A stretch of DNA of 64,000 bases, taken from Streptomyces deccanensis. Its GTDB lineage: Bacteria; Actinomycetota; Actinomycetes; Streptomycetales; Streptomycetaceae. Position 1 is the stretch's first letter. Each line of letters begins with the position of its first letter. Location: assembly GCF_022385335.1 (NCBI RefSeq), contig NZ_CP092431.1:62001-126000 (forward strand), given 5' to 3'. The position numbers and the translations under genes are program-made. Below the pieces are notes generated by a model. It ran no database searches, was not told the origin of the DNA, and worked only from the letters and a program-made list of their open reading frames with translations. Below are positions 42,597 through 52,291 of this stretch, one piece after another.

Positions 42597-43553
42597 ATGA
42601 ACCTGTCGCGACTCGACCTCAATCTCGTCGTCGCCCTGCGCGCCCTGCTGGAGGAGCGCAACGTCACCCGGGCCGGCGAGCGTGTCGGACTGAGCCAACC
42701 CGCCATGAGCGCGGCGCTGTCCCGGCTCCGCCGGCATTTCGACGACGAACTGCTCTCCCGGACCGGAAACGCCTACGAACTGACCCCGCTCGGCGTGGCC
42801 CTCCGGGACCGCAGCGCCACTGCGTGCGACCTGCTGGAACGCGTCTTCGCCAGCCAGGCCGACTTCGACCCGGCCGCTGAGACCCGCGAGTTCACCCTGC
42901 TCGCCTCCGACTACGGCGCCGCCGTCTTCGGCGCCGCCCTCGCCCGCGCCCTGCACCTGGAGGCACCGGGCGTCCGGCTGACCTTCCAGCACCCGGCACC
43001 CAGCGTCGTGGAGAACACCGCGACCGTACTCAGTACCGTCGACGGCCTGCTGATGCCGCACGGCGTCATCGACGGCTTCCCCGCCGTCGACCTCCACCAG
43101 GACCGCTGGCTGTGCCTCGTCGCCGACGACCACCCCGAGATCGGCGACAGCCTCACCCTCACCCAGCTCGCCACCCTGCCCTGGGCCGTCTACCAGCGCC
43201 CCTACGACGCCCCGGCCGCCCGCCAGCTCAGCATGCTCGGCATCAGCCCCCGGGTGGAGGTCTCGGTGCAGACGTTCCAGCTGCTGCCGCACATGGTCGA
43301 AGGCACCCGCCGGGTCGCGATGATCCAAGAACGTCTGGCCCGCAAGGCGGTCCACTCCGCGGCGGTGCGCGTCCTGCCCTGCCCCTTCGAGGCGGTACCG
43401 GTTCAGGAGGCGCTGTGGTGGCATCCCGTACACACCCAGGACGCGGCCCACATCTGGCTGCGGCAGAAGGCGGTGGAGGTGGGCGCGACGCTGACGGGCA
43501 ACGGCCCGGAGCAGGCCGGCTCCGCCGTGCGGGGCGGGGGGTCGGCAGGGTAG
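42597..43553 (+). CDS. LysR-family transcriptional regulator of the aromatic operon
   Basis: A 318-residue NodD/LinR-like LTTR: MNLSRLDLNLVVALRALLEE then RNVTRAGERVGLSQPAMSAALSRLRRHF forms the winged helix, followed by a substrate-binding domain (FTLLASDYGAAVFG). It starts 131 bp from FAH-2, on the opposite strand, the standard arrangement for a local activator. The last 20 residues are Gly/Ala-rich. Confidence 0.9.
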   Translation: MNLSRLDLNLVVALRALLEERNVTRAGERVGLSQPAMSAALSRLRRHFDDELLSRTGNAYELTPLGVALRDRSATACDLLERVFASQADFDPAAETREFTLLASDYGAAVFGAALARALHLEAPGVRLTFQHPAPSVVENTATVLSTVDGLLMPHGVIDGFPAVDLHQDRWLCLVADDHPEIGDSLTLTQLATLPWAVYQRPYDAPAARQLSMLGISPRVEVSVQTFQLLPHMVEGTRRVAMIQERLARKAVHSAAVRVLPCPFEAVPVQEALWWHPVHTQDAAHIWLRQKAVEVGATLTGNGPEQAGSAVRGGGSAG

Positions 43554-43862
43554 CGGCAGAGGGGGTCTCGGGTCGCTGACCCGTGAGCCCCACACCCCGC
43601 CAGGGCCGGACCCCGCGCTCCGTAAGGGCTGGTTCCCACGCTCCGTCAGGGCTGGTTCCACACGCCCGGCCAGAACCGGTCCCCACGCCCCGCCAGGACC
43701 GGCCCCCGCCCCCCGCCAGAACCAGTCCCCGCGCCCCGTCAGGGGCGCGGGGAACCACGCGACCAGCCACACCCCACCCGCGGCCGACAGACCACCCCGG
43801 GGTCGAAGGGGCGGAGCCCCTGGGGATGGGACGGGTAGGGGCGGCGGGGGCGACATCCCCAC
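43554..43862. repeat. Degenerate tandem repeats between convergent genes
   Basis: Bases 43585-43745 contain about seven degenerate copies of a roughly 22-bp unit related to CCCACGCCCCGCCAGGACCGG. Such arrays near convergent gene ends are common in streptomycetes. No gene is present. Confidence 0.6.
43727..43752. terminator. Bidirectional GC hairpin between convergent lysR and MFS genes
   Basis: CCCCGCGCCCC pairs perfectly with GGGGCGCGGGG around a GTCA loop (11-bp stem). It sits between two convergent genes and needs no U-tract in this kind of genome. Confidence 0.75.
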
Positions 43863-45137
43863 TCAGCCCAACTGCTCCGGCAGCGGCCGGGGACCAGCAC
43901 CACCGACGCGCCGACGCACCACGGCCAGCCCCGCCGCGACGAGCGCGGCGGCCAGCCCCAACACGCCCACCGCACCGGCGAGACTGCCGACCGCCGACTC
44001 ACCGGCCAGCAGGACGAGCGGGCAGACGAACTCACCGCCGAAGAAGGCCGCCATCCACAACCCCGTGCCACGACCGCGGTCCTCGAACGCCAGCCGGGAC
44101 ATCGCGCTCGTGAGCAGGGCGGGCAACAGCATGCCCGTGCCCACACAGTTGACCACCGCTCCGACGACCAGCAGCGGCACGTCGTTGGCCAGGAACATCA
44201 CCCCGAAGCCGACCGCGCAGACGCCGAGAACCGCGGGCAGCATCGGGTCCGGGGAGCGCTTCAGCCGGGCGAAGGTGACCGCTCCACCCACCGTGGCGGC
44301 GCTCGCGACCGCCGTGGCCAGACCGATGACGCCCGTGCTCTCCACACCGAGGTCGTCGAGGAGGTACGCCATCTCGACCGGGACGGTGTAGAAGACCATC
44401 GCGCCGAAGAAGGTCAGGGCACAGATGCCCGCCATCTGCCGCCAGGGGAAGGCGCGTAGGGCCGGCACCGTCGCCGTGTATGCCGGGGTGTCGTCGGTGG
44501 CCGCGCGGGTGACCGGGCTGGGCAGCGCGGAGGCCATCAGCGGGGCGAGGACGAGGCTCACGGCGTAGATCCAGAAGGGCGCCTTCCAGCCGGCCGAGCC
44601 GACGGCACCGCCGATCGCGAAGAAGACGGTGGCCGAGGCGGAGGCGCACATGGTCTGCAGGGCGAGGTACTTCACCCGCTGCCGACCGGTGTAGTAGTCG
44701 CCGATCAGCGTGGTGCAGCACGTCATGATCGCGGCTTCGGCGACGCCCACCAGCGCGCGGCCGGCGATGATGGCGCCCAGCGAGTCGAGGTAGAGCGGGG
44801 CGGTTCCGAACACGGCGTACAGAACGGTCGCCACGATCAGCAGGCGCTTGCGGCCCAGCCGGTCCACGATCACGCCGGCGAACGGGGCGAGCAGGGCCAG
44901 CGCCAGCGCCGGGACGGTCAGGGCGAGGGGCACCAGTGCCTCGGCCCCCGGGACCGCCGCGAAGTGGTCCTGCATCTTCGGCAGCACCGGGGCGATCAGC
45001 ACGGCTCCCAGGATCGGCAGACAACTGCCCGCCATCAGCAGTGTCACCCGCAGCAGATGGGCCGGTCCCGAGACGGCGAGAGGCGACGGAGCGACATCGT
45101 CGACCGCAGGGGGAGACAGCGGGGCGGAACCAGGCAT
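43863..45137 (-). CDS. MFS transporter, 12 transmembrane segments
   Basis: A 424-residue major-facilitator protein. The first helices are LLMAGSCLPILGAVLIAPVL and ALTVPALALALLAPFAGVIV; motif A DRLGRKRLLIVATVLY follows. The remaining helices are evenly spaced to the Ala/Leu-rich last one (VGVLGLAAALVAAGLAVV). It is convergent with the aromatic LysR gene and could move an aromatic substrate or a toxic intermediate; the substrate is not readable from sequence. Confidence 0.88.
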   Translation of the reverse strand: MPGSAPLSPPAVDDVAPSPLAVSGPAHLLRVTLLMAGSCLPILGAVLIAPVLPKMQDHFAAVPGAEALVPLALTVPALALALLAPFAGVIVDRLGRKRLLIVATVLYAVFGTAPLYLDSLGAIIAGRALVGVAEAAIMTCCTTLIGDYYTGRQRVKYLALQTMCASASATVFFAIGGAVGSAGWKAPFWIYAVSLVLAPLMASALPSPVTRAATDDTPAYTATVPALRAFPWRQMAGICALTFFGAMVFYTVPVEMAYLLDDLGVESTGVIGLATAVASAATVGGAVTFARLKRSPDPMLPAVLGVCAVGFGVMFLANDVPLLVVGAVVNCVGTGMLLPALLTSAMSRLAFEDRGRGTGLWMAAFFGGEFVCPLVLLAGESAVGSLAGAVGVLGLAAALVAAGLAVVRRRVGGAGPRPLPEQLG

Positions 45138-45556
45138 GGCGACTCCATGGGAGGGCGTACGGGAGAGACATGCCGCTCACGGGCACCGACGGCGCACGGC
45201 ATGCTGAGCGTGGCCGCACGTGGGCCGTTGTCCCGTCAGCGGGCGCGTGCGGTAGGGACGACTATGAGGTGCCCGAAGCGCCGCCACCATCCTCGGAGCG
45301 ATCCGAATCCCGTATCCGTGCCATCCACCCAGTGGATGAGCCCATCAGGAACCACTGATGACGTGAACGTCGAGAGTTCCAGGCTCGCGGGGGCGGCGAT
45401 GCCCCGGAGACACGGCCGGTCGGGGCCCGGGGAACGCTCGCACGCGTCAGCGGACCCGCAAGGGCGTTGCCTTGCACCCGCTCCCGGCCTATGGTCTGCC
45501 GAACGTAATATTACGACCGCCATTCCACGCGGCGCCGACAGCGTCAGAGATGAGGC
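45138..45556. promoter_or_regulatory. Divergent region with palindrome CGTAATATTACG before the amidase gene
   Basis: CGTAATATTACG (45504-45515) is a perfect 12-bp palindrome, strikingly AT-rich for this DNA, 41 bp before the amidase ATG and thus in promoter position. It resembles operators of GntR/TetR-type repressors. The remaining 360 bp to the MFS gene shows no ORF or repeat that I recognise. Confidence 0.5.
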
Positions 45557-47035
45557 ATGCCCGTGAGTGACGTCCCCTTCCAGTCCGCCGCGCAGCAGTC
45601 ACGCGCCCTGGCCGCGGGTGAGATCTCGAGCCGGGAACTCGTCGAGATCTATCTCGAGCGGATCGCCGTCCACAACACCGCACTGAACGCGGTGGTGACC
45701 CTGGACCCCGAACGTGCCCGCCGAGAGGCGGGAGAAGCAGACGCCGCGCGGGCGGCGGGGCAGGACCTCGGTCCGCTGCACGGCCTGCCGATCACGGTCA
45801 AGGACAGCTACGAGACCGCCGGCATGCGCACGGTCTGCGGGCGCATGGACCTGAAGGACTACGTGCCCGACCAGGACGCCGAAGCGGTCAAGCGGCTGCG
45901 CGCGGCCGGTGCCGTGATCATGGGCAAGAGCAACATGCCTCCGGGCAACCAGGACGTCCAGGCCGACAACCCGGTGTTCGGTCCCTCGTCGAACCCGTGG
46001 GACACCACCCGCACTTCGGGGGGATCCGCCGGCGGCGGCGCCGTCGCCACCGCCGCGGGCCTCACCACGTTCGACTTCGGCTCGGAGATCGGTGGATCGA
46101 CCAGGATCCCGTCCCACTTCAACGGCCTGTACGGTCACAAGTCGACCTGGCGGTCGATACCGCTCATCGGGCATGTGCCCTACGGCCCGGGCGCCGGACG
46201 ATGGACCGAAGCCGACATGGCCTGCGGCGGCGCACAGGTTCGGGACGCCCGTGATCTCGTCCCGATCCTGCGGGCCACGGTCGGGTCGGCCGACTACGAC
46301 GGTGGTTTCAGCTACACGCTCGCACCGCCACGCGCGACCAGGCTCGCCGACTTCCGGGTCGCCGTCTGGAGTGAGGATCCCTCGTGTCCGGTCGACGACG
46401 ACATCAGGCAGGCCGTGGACGACGCGGTCACCGTGCTCCGTACGGCCGGTGCGAAGATCACCGTCCAGCCCGCGAGCCTCCCCGTCGACCTCGCGACGAA
46501 TCACCGGAAGGCCTTTTCGCCCCTGCTCTTCGGCGCGGGCGACCGCACCGGCCTCTCCCCCGCCCCCAGTGCCGCGACGCTGGCCCGGTTCGTCCAGCGC
46601 CCGTGGGGCGACGCCGGACCCGCCCTGCGTGGAACCGTCCAGTCCCACTTCCACTGGCTGCGGGCCCACATGGTGCGAGGCGAGCTCCGGCAGCGCTGGT
46701 TCGAGTTCTTCCAGGACTTCGACATCGTGCTCATGCCGGTCACCCCGACGGCCGCCCCCGCCCATCACAACAAACTGATCGACTGGTTCGGGCGGCCGTT
46801 CGAGGTCGACGGTGTACGGCGTCCTTACTGGGACCAGGTCAAGTGGAGCGCCGTCGCCAACGTCTCCGGAGGGCCGGCGACGACCATCCCGGTGCGTAAG
46901 GGCAGGAGCGGACTGCCCATCGGTCTGCAGGCCATGGGCCCGAGCGGGGGCGATCTCACCACCATCGAATTCGCCGCCCTGCTCGGCAGGGAAGTCGACG
47001 GCTTCGTGCCACCTCCGGCCCTCGTCCAGATCTGA
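45557..47035 (+). CDS. Amidase (amidase-signature family)
   Basis: A 492-residue amidase with the Ser-cisSer-Lys triad in place: Lys82 (PITVKDSYETAG), Ser157 (TSGGSAGGGA) and Ser181 (GSEIGGSTRIP). It hydrolyses amides to acids plus ammonia; substrate unknown. An alternative GTG start is at 45563. No operon partner on the same strand follows (the next gene is convergent). Confidence 0.92.
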   Translation: MPVSDVPFQSAAQQSRALAAGEISSRELVEIYLERIAVHNTALNAVVTLDPERARREAGEADAARAAGQDLGPLHGLPITVKDSYETAGMRTVCGRMDLKDYVPDQDAEAVKRLRAAGAVIMGKSNMPPGNQDVQADNPVFGPSSNPWDTTRTSGGSAGGGAVATAAGLTTFDFGSEIGGSTRIPSHFNGLYGHKSTWRSIPLIGHVPYGPGAGRWTEADMACGGAQVRDARDLVPILRATVGSADYDGGFSYTLAPPRATRLADFRVAVWSEDPSCPVDDDIRQAVDDAVTVLRTAGAKITVQPASLPVDLATNHRKAFSPLLFGAGDRTGLSPAPSAATLARFVQRPWGDAGPALRGTVQSHFHWLRAHMVRGELRQRWFEFFQDFDIVLMPVTPTAAPAHHNKLIDWFGRPFEVDGVRRPYWDQVKWSAVANVSGGPATTIPVRKGRSGLPIGLQAMGPSGGDLTTIEFAALLGREVDGFVPPPALVQI

Positions 47036-47118
47036 CCGCCCGACCCGGGCACGAGGGGACGTCGCACACCACCCGCCCCGTGACGTGTCACGGCTGCCGC
47101 CGGATTCCACCGCATCCT

Positions 47119-48531
47119 CTACATGTTGATCATGTGGCCGGCGAGGCCGTGGACGGCTTCCTTGACCGCTTCGCCGAGGGTCGGGTGGGCGTGGACGTTG
47201 CGGGCGATCTCGTGGACCGTGAGGTCCCACTGCTGGGCCAGGGTCAGCTCGGGAAGGAGTTCGGTGACGTCCGGGCCGATGAGGTGGCCGCCGAGGAGTT
47301 CGCCGTACTTGGCGTCGCTGATCAGCTTCACGAAGCCGCTCGCGTCGCCCAGGCCGTGGGCCTTGGCGTTCGCGGTGAAGGGGAACTTGACGACCTGGAC
47401 GTCGAAGCCCTTCTCCCGCGCCTGCGCCTCGGTGTAGCCGAAGCTGGCGATCTGCGGCTGGCAGAAGGTGGAGCGCGGGATCATCACGTAGTCCAGCTCC
47501 ATGGTCTCCGCGTCCGCGATCGTCTCAGCGGCGACCATGCCCATCGCCTCGGCGGCGTGCGCGAGCATCAGCTTCGCGGTGACGTCGCCGATGGCGAAGA
47601 TGTGCGGGACGGAGGTGCGGCAGCGGCCGTCGACATCGATCGCGCCGCGCTCGGTGACCCTCACCCCGGTGTTCTCCAGGCCGTAGCCGGTGACGTTCGG
47701 CGCGAAGCCGATCGCCTGCAGCACCTTGTCGGCCTCCAGCACCTGCTGGGCGCCGTCCTTGCCGGTGACGGTGACCCGGACCTGCGGACCGGACTCGTCG
47801 ATGGACTCGACACGGGTCGAGGTGAGGACGTCGATGCCCAGCTTCCGGTACTGCCTGGCGAGTTCGGCGGAGATCTCGGCGTCCTCCAGCGGGGCGATCC
47901 GGTCCAGGAACTCCACGATCGTGACCTTCACGCCGTAGTTGTGCAGGATGTAGGCGAACTCCACGCCGATGGCGCCGGCGCCCGCGATGACGATCGACTC
48001 CGGCAGGTCCTCGGCGAGGATCTGCTCCTCGTACGTCACCACGCGCGAGGTACGGCGGGTGCCGGGCAGCAGCCTGGGGGTCGCGCCGGCGGCGATGATG
48101 CAATGCTCGAAGCCGATGGTGCGGGTGTTGCCGTCATAGTCGGCCACCTGGAGCGTGTTCGGGTCGAGGAAGGTGCCGCGCCCGCTGATCTCCGTGATCT
48201 TGTTCTTCTTCATCAGGTAGTGGACGCCCTTGACCCGGCCGTCCGCGACCTTCCGGCTGCGGCGGAAGGCCTCCCCGTAGTCGAAGGAGACCTCGCCCTC
48301 GGCCCTGATGCCGAAGGTCTTCGCCTCGCGCGTGAAGATGTGCGCGAGCTCGGCGTTGCGCAGCAGCGCCTTGGTGGGGATACAGCCCACGTTCAGGCAG
48401 ACCCCACCCCAGTACTTCTCCTCGACGACCGCGACACGCTTGCCCAGTTGAGCGGCCCTGATGGCGGCGACGTATCCGCCGGGGCCCGCACCGAGTACGA
48501 CGACGTCGAAGCGCTCACCCTGCTCGTCCAT
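47119..48531 (-). CDS. lpdA: Dihydrolipoyl dehydrogenase (E3)
   Basis: A 470-residue flavoprotein disulfide reductase: FAD motif [19 protein letters not shown], redox disulfide Cys45/Cys50 in [16 protein letters not shown]-binding [35 protein letters not shown] and the C-terminal His-Glu pair in [14 protein letters not shown]. It reoxidises lipoamide in 2-oxoacid dehydrogenase complexes. No E1/E2 genes are adjacent, so this may be an accessory copy. The upstream open frame to 48753 is not coding; ATG 48531 is the family start. Confidence 0.95.
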   Translation of the reverse strand: MDEQGERFDVVVLGAGPGGYVAAIRAAQLGKRVAVVEEKYWGGVCLNVGCIPTKALLRNAELAHIFTREAKTFGIRAEGEVSFDYGEAFRRSRKVADGRVKGVHYLMKKNKITEISGRGTFLDPNTLQVADYDGNTRTIGFEHCIIAAGATPRLLPGTRRTSRVVTYEEQILAEDLPESIVIAGAGAIGVEFAYILHNYGVKVTIVEFLDRIAPLEDAEISAELARQYRKLGIDVLTSTRVESIDESGPQVRVTVTGKDGAQQVLEADKVLQAIGFAPNVTGYGLENTGVRVTERGAIDVDGRCRTSVPHIFAIGDVTAKLMLAHAAEAMGMVAAETIADAETMELDYVMIPRSTFCQPQIASFGYTEAQAREKGFDVQVVKFPFTANAKAHGLGDASGFVKLISDAKYGELLGGHLIGPDVTELLPELTLAQQWDLTVHEIARNVHAHPTLGEAVKEAVHGLAGHMINM

Positions 48532-48697
48532 GGACGGCTTCCTTTCCCCTGGGGCGGCCCGCCCCCGCGAGGGGCGCACCCGCTCCCGATCGAACGATCT
48601 GTTCACCAACCCACCAGCGGCGGCATCCACCATCTCGGCAGCGGCTTGCCGGACATCAGCTTCAGCGCCACGCAGCGATGATCTATGCCCGCCCACA

Positions 48698-49924
48698 TCA
48701 TCGACGGCGGGCCGGTGCCCCGTCGACTTCGTGCACTCCGGCCTCGGCGGCACCGAGCCTGAGGGTGTCGAGGCCTAAGGCTGCGACCGGGCCGTGCGCG
48801 CCGGGCTCGAGGACGGCTTCCGGCTGTGCCGCGTGGACGGCGCCCCAGGCCAGGAGGGATGCCGTCATCTCGTACGGATCGGGTCCGGTGAGCGCCGTCA
48901 CGGTCAGAGGCCGGCCCCGACTGTCGCGGGCGACGGCGATCACCAGGGAACGGCCGTCGGGGTCCGGCTCGCGTCGCGATCCCGGGAGCCGCTCGGACCA
49001 CCGCTCCAGGGCGGCCCGCACCTTCGCCGAGCGCAGCAAGGGCGCCTGGAGCGTGGCGGCCGTCTGCACCGGGCGCGTCCACCGTCCGAACCACCCGAGG
49101 CCCACCTCGACGCTCTCCAACTGGGGGAAGACCTCCGGCAGTCCGAGATGCTCCGTGCCCGGGACGGTCATGACCGTACGTTTCACGCCGCCGTAGTGGA
49201 AGGTACGCACCCGCTTGCCTACGCGCTCGTCGACCACACGGGCGGCGGCCCAGGGGCGGGGCCTGCGGTAGGCGAACCCGTCTTCGGCCGCCGCCGCGAC
49301 CAGCGTCTGGCGTGTGCCTCCCGTGGTGAGGGTGTACGCGTCGCGCAGGGTGCTCCGGTAGAGCAGCTCGTCTCCCTGCCCGGCACGGGTGATGAAGTAG
49401 CCGGCCTCCACGTGGCGTGCCCGCTGGCCCGCCCGCGTCAGGGCGAGCGCGCCGGCGAGGTTGCCCGGCACGTAGTCGTAGCCGAACGCGGGTACGAGGG
49501 TCGCTCCCCTGGCGGCCGCGACGGCGTCCAGTTCGAGGAGGACGCGGCGGGCGAAGGTCCCCTCCCCCGTCGAGTCGAAGTAGTGGGCTCCCGCCCGCGC
49601 GGCAGCCGAGACCGCGGCCATACCGAGCCGCGTGAACGGGCCGATCGTGGAGACGACGACATCGCTCGGCTCCAGGAGGCGCGTGAGGTCGGCCGTCGAG
49701 GTGACGTCGATCTCGGCCACCGGCAGGTCCGCCTCGAAGCGGTCGGCCAGGGCCAGCATCCTCGTCCGGCTCCGCCCGACCAGGGTCGGCTTCTCCCCTC
49801 GTGCGAGCAGTTCCCGGAGCACACGCTGCCCGGTGTACCCCGTCGCACCCAGCAACACGATCCTGCGCTTTTCCACGGCTCCGCCTGCCTTCCGGAGGGC
49901 ACTGGCACGATTCGAGTGACCCAT
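48698..49924 (-). CDS. Saccharopine-dehydrogenase-like NAD(P)-binding protein
   Basis: A 408-residue protein from ATG 49924 ([12 protein letters not shown]). The Rossmann opening [20 protein letters not shown], then [24 protein letters not shown] and [15 protein letters not shown] are typical of the saccharopine dehydrogenase-like/trans-acting enoyl reductase group, which act as reductases in lipid or polyketide modification. It is divergent from a TetR gene across only 34 bp holding a strong palindrome, so it is likely that regulator's main target. Confidence 0.85.
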   Translation of the reverse strand: MGHSNRASALRKAGGAVEKRRIVLLGATGYTGQRVLRELLARGEKPTLVGRSRTRMLALADRFEADLPVAEIDVTSTADLTRLLEPSDVVVSTIGPFTRLGMAAVSAAARAGAHYFDSTGEGTFARRVLLELDAVAAARGATLVPAFGYDYVPGNLAGALALTRAGQRARHVEAGYFITRAGQGDELLYRSTLRDAYTLTTGGTRQTLVAAAAEDGFAYRRPRPWAAARVVDERVGKRVRTFHYGGVKRTVMTVPGTEHLGLPEVFPQLESVEVGLGWFGRWTRPVQTAATLQAPLLRSAKVRAALERWSERLPGSRREPDPDGRSLVIAVARDSRGRPLTVTALTGPDPYEMTASLLAWGAVHAAQPEAVLEPGAHGPVAALGLDTLRLGAAEAGVHEVDGAPARRR

Positions 49925-49930
49925 GGTCAT

Positions 49931-49951
49931 TCACTGACCTGAGGTCATTGA
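49931..49951. promoter_or_regulatory. TetR operator-like palindrome
   Basis: TGACCT-G-AGGTCA (49935-49947) is a perfect 6-1-6 inverted repeat that extends to nearly 21 bp (TCA...TGA flanks). It fills the 34-bp gap between the divergent reductase and TetR genes. Confidence 0.75.
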
Positions 49952-49958
49952 ATATACG

Positions 49959-50600
49959 ATGGTGCGCATGCGAGGGCCAAACCGACGACAGATGTACGCG
50001 GAGCAGACCCGGGCGGACCTGGTGACGGCCGCACGGAAACTGTTCGTGGACAACGGGTTCGCGGACACGTCGGTCGAGGCCATCACCAGCGCGGCGCGGG
50101 TGAGCAAGGGCACCTTCTACAGCCACTTCCCGGACAAGAAGGCGATGTTCGCCGAGCTCTACACCGAACTGCTGCGGCAGGTCGGCGCCCTGAGCGACAC
50201 GACGTGCGAGGCGATCCGTGGGACAGGCCCGGAGCAACCCGCCATGACCGCGGTCGCCGACCTCACGCACGCCTTCCTGCGGCGGACCATCGACGATCCC
50301 CTGCACCGGGAGCTGATGGCCCAGGCCCCCTCGGTCCTGGGTGGGCAGTACCGGCACATCAACGAGACCGTCGCCCAGCCACCCATCGAACGGCTGCTGA
50401 CCGCCCTGGCCGAACGCGGTGAACTGCAACCGCACGTACCGGTCGCCACTGTCGCCCGACTGCTGCTGGCCGGCCTGTGCGAGGGCAACCAGATCATCGC
50501 GGCCTCAGCGGACCGGGAGGAGGCCCTGACCAGGACGTTCCACGCGCTCACCCTGCTGATGTCGGGCCTGGCGGCCGACGGCATCAGCACCCGCGGCTGA
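49959..50600 (+). CDS. TetR-family transcriptional regulator
   Basis: A 213-residue regulator with the TetR N-terminal DNA-binding domain (TRADLVTAARKLFVDNGFAD then TSVEAITSAARVSKGTFYSH) and a helical C-terminal ligand domain. The start is ATG 49959, with ATG 49968 as an alternative. Its divergent partner is the saccharopine-dehydrogenase-like gene, and the shared operator suggests auto- and co-repression. Confidence 0.92.
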   Translation: MVRMRGPNRRQMYAEQTRADLVTAARKLFVDNGFADTSVEAITSAARVSKGTFYSHFPDKKAMFAELYTELLRQVGALSDTTCEAIRGTGPEQPAMTAVADLTHAFLRRTIDDPLHRELMAQAPSVLGGQYRHINETVAQPPIERLLTALAERGELQPHVPVATVARLLLAGLCEGNQIIAASADREEALTRTFHALTLLMSGLAADGISTRG

Positions 50601-50723
50601 TCCGAACCCGATGCCTGACGGGCGTCCCGTCGGCATTCCCGGCATTCCTGCCATTCGGCGTCGCTCTTGGGTCCTGGGGGCTCTCCAAGGAGATCGCCGA
50701 TGCGCTCATGTACGCAACCCGCG

Positions 50724-51599
50724 CTAAACGGCCCTTCCGGCAGCCAGGAAAGGCCGCAGGTGCGCCAGCATCGCTGTCGGCTGCTCCTCCGGGATGAAGT
50801 GACCGCACTCCGGGATCTCGGCGCCGGTGACGTCGTCCGCGTACTCGCGCCAGATCTCCAGCGTCGGCAGGCGGGAGGGCAGCCCCACGGAACCCCACAA
50901 CGCCAGTACCGGCATCGTGAGACGACGACCCTCGGCGGCGTCGATGTCGTCGAGGGCGACGTCCTGCTCCATGGCGCGGTAGTCGTCGAAACTCGCGCGC
51001 AGGGCGCCCGGACGGGAGAACGCCCGGACGTAGGCGTCGACTGCTTCGGATGTCAGACCGTGGCGGTTGTAGGTCCACCGCTCGAAGAAGTACTCGAGAT
51101 ATCCACGGATGTCGCGTCCCACGAGGCGCTCCGGCAGGTCGGGTTGCATCTGGAACAGCCAGTGCCAGTATCCGGAGGCGAGGGAGGCATCAAGGCGACG
51201 GAACATCTCCCGGGTCGGCACGATGTCGAGTACGGCGAGCCGTTCCACCTGCTCCGGGCGATCCAGCGCCCACCGGTGCGCCACACGGGCACCGCGGTCG
51301 TGGCCCACGACCGCGGCCTTATCGAAACCGAGCGCCTCGACGAGACCGGCGATGTCGGCAGCCATGCGCCGCTTGTCATAGCCGGCCGTGGGCTTGTCAC
51401 TCAGGCCGTAGCCGCGCAGGTCGGGCGCCACGACAGTGTGGTCGGCCGCGAGATCCGCCAGCACCGGCCGCCAGCAGTCGGAGGTCTGCGGCCAGCCGTG
51501 GAGCAGCACGAGCAGGGGGCCGGATCCCGCTCGGACGTGGTGCAGGCGGACCCCGTCCACCTGCGTCACCCCGGTCGTCACTGTCGGCTGCCCCATCAC
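50724..51599 (-). CDS. Alpha/beta-hydrolase of haloacetate dehalogenase/epoxide hydrolase type
   Basis: A 291-residue protein: oxyanion LLHGWPQTSDCWR, nucleophile elbow VVGHDRGARVAHR (Asp101), LRGYGLSDKP and catalytic His in PECGHFIPEEQP. The Asp nucleophile followed by Arg residues (D-R-G-A-R-V-A-H-R) and FERWTYNRHG are as in fluoroacetate dehalogenases, so a dehalogenase or epoxide hydrolase role fits better than an esterase. It is divergent from the CGNR-type regulator gene. Confidence 0.85.
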   Translation of the reverse strand: MMGQPTVTTGVTQVDGVRLHHVRAGSGPLLVLLHGWPQTSDCWRPVLADLAADHTVVAPDLRGYGLSDKPTAGYDKRRMAADIAGLVEALGFDKAAVVGHDRGARVAHRWALDRPEQVERLAVLDIVPTREMFRRLDASLASGYWHWLFQMQPDLPERLVGRDIRGYLEYFFERWTYNRHGLTSEAVDAYVRAFSRPGALRASFDDYRAMEQDVALDDIDAAEGRRLTMPVLALWGSVGLPSRLPTLEIWREYADDVTGAEIPECGHFIPEEQPTAMLAHLRPFLAAGRAV

Positions 51600-51618
51600 T
51601 GCGCCTCCTCGGCACGAC

Positions 51619-51644
51619 TAACCGCCTTAGACGGTTAAGCTAAC
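51619..51644. promoter_or_regulatory. Inverted repeats between the dehalogenase-like and CGNR genes
   Basis: TAACCG-N7-CGGTTA (51619-51637) and GTTA-AGC-TAAC (51634-51644) overlap in the short divergent gap, making an operator candidate for the CGNR protein. Confidence 0.55.
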
Positions 51645-52259
51645 GTGCAGAATGGAGGCGTGGCAACGGACGACATGTGGATCTGGGACGGCGGGCGGGT
51701 CTGCCTGGACTTCGCCAACACCCTCCGCCACCGGTGGCGAACCGCGCCGGAGGAGACGCTCCGCGATCCGGGCGACCTGACTCTCTGGCTTCAGCGGGCC
51801 GGACTGCTCGCACCTGACATCCCGGCCCCCGCAGCTGCCCTCGCGTCGGGTCGACGACTGCGCGAGACGGTCGACCGGGCCGTACTCGCGGTCGCCGACA
51901 ACCGACTGCCCTTGTCCGGCGACATCACCGTGCTCAACCGATCAGCAGCGGGGGCTCCTCGACCCGCCTTGCAGATCGCCGTGACGGCGGGGCGCCTGGA
52001 GCCCGCCGGAACCGCGGGCATCGTCACCGATGCGTCAGCCGCCCTGGCGCTGATCGCCCAGGACGCCGTCGAACTGCTCCTGTCCGCCGAGATCCGGCGG
52101 GTACGGGTCTGCGGCGCGGACGAATGCGCCCTGCGCTTCGTGGACCGCTCCCCTGCCCGCAACCGCCGCTGGTGCTCCATGTCCCGCTGCGGCAACCGCA
52201 CGAAGGTCCGCCTCCACCAGGCGCGGGCCAGACGGAGTGAGGACATCCCGGGAGACTGA
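51645..52259 (+). CDS. ABATE-domain/CGNR zinc-finger transcriptional regulator
   Basis: A 204-residue protein with an N-terminal ABATE ligand-sensing domain (IWDGGRVCLDFANTLRHRW) and a C-terminal zinc finger VCGADECALRFVDRSPARNR and WCSMSRCGNRTKV, with four Cys and the CGNR signature. It probably senses a small ligand and controls the divergent hydrolase. GTG 51645 opens the frame; GTG 51660 or ATG 51675 are also possible, as the homologous region begins at about 51675. Confidence 0.88.
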   Translation: MQNGGVATDDMWIWDGGRVCLDFANTLRHRWRTAPEETLRDPGDLTLWLQRAGLLAPDIPAPAAALASGRRLRETVDRAVLAVADNRLPLSGDITVLNRSAAGAPRPALQIAVTAGRLEPAGTAGIVTDASAALALIAQDAVELLLSAEIRRVRVCGADECALRFVDRSPARNRRWCSMSRCGNRTKVRLHQARARRSEDIPGD

Positions 52260-52291
52260 GCCCTCAGCCCCCGGCCGCTGCCGCGCTCAGT

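Noticed and set aside
43585..43745. CRISPR-like array
   Set aside because: The roughly 22-bp units are degenerate and contiguous with no unique spacers; no cas genes are present.
47119..48531. Dihydrolipoyl dehydrogenase as part of a local 2-oxoacid dehydrogenase operon
   Set aside because: No E1 or E2 gene lies nearby; neighbours are an amidase and a saccharopine-dehydrogenase-like gene.
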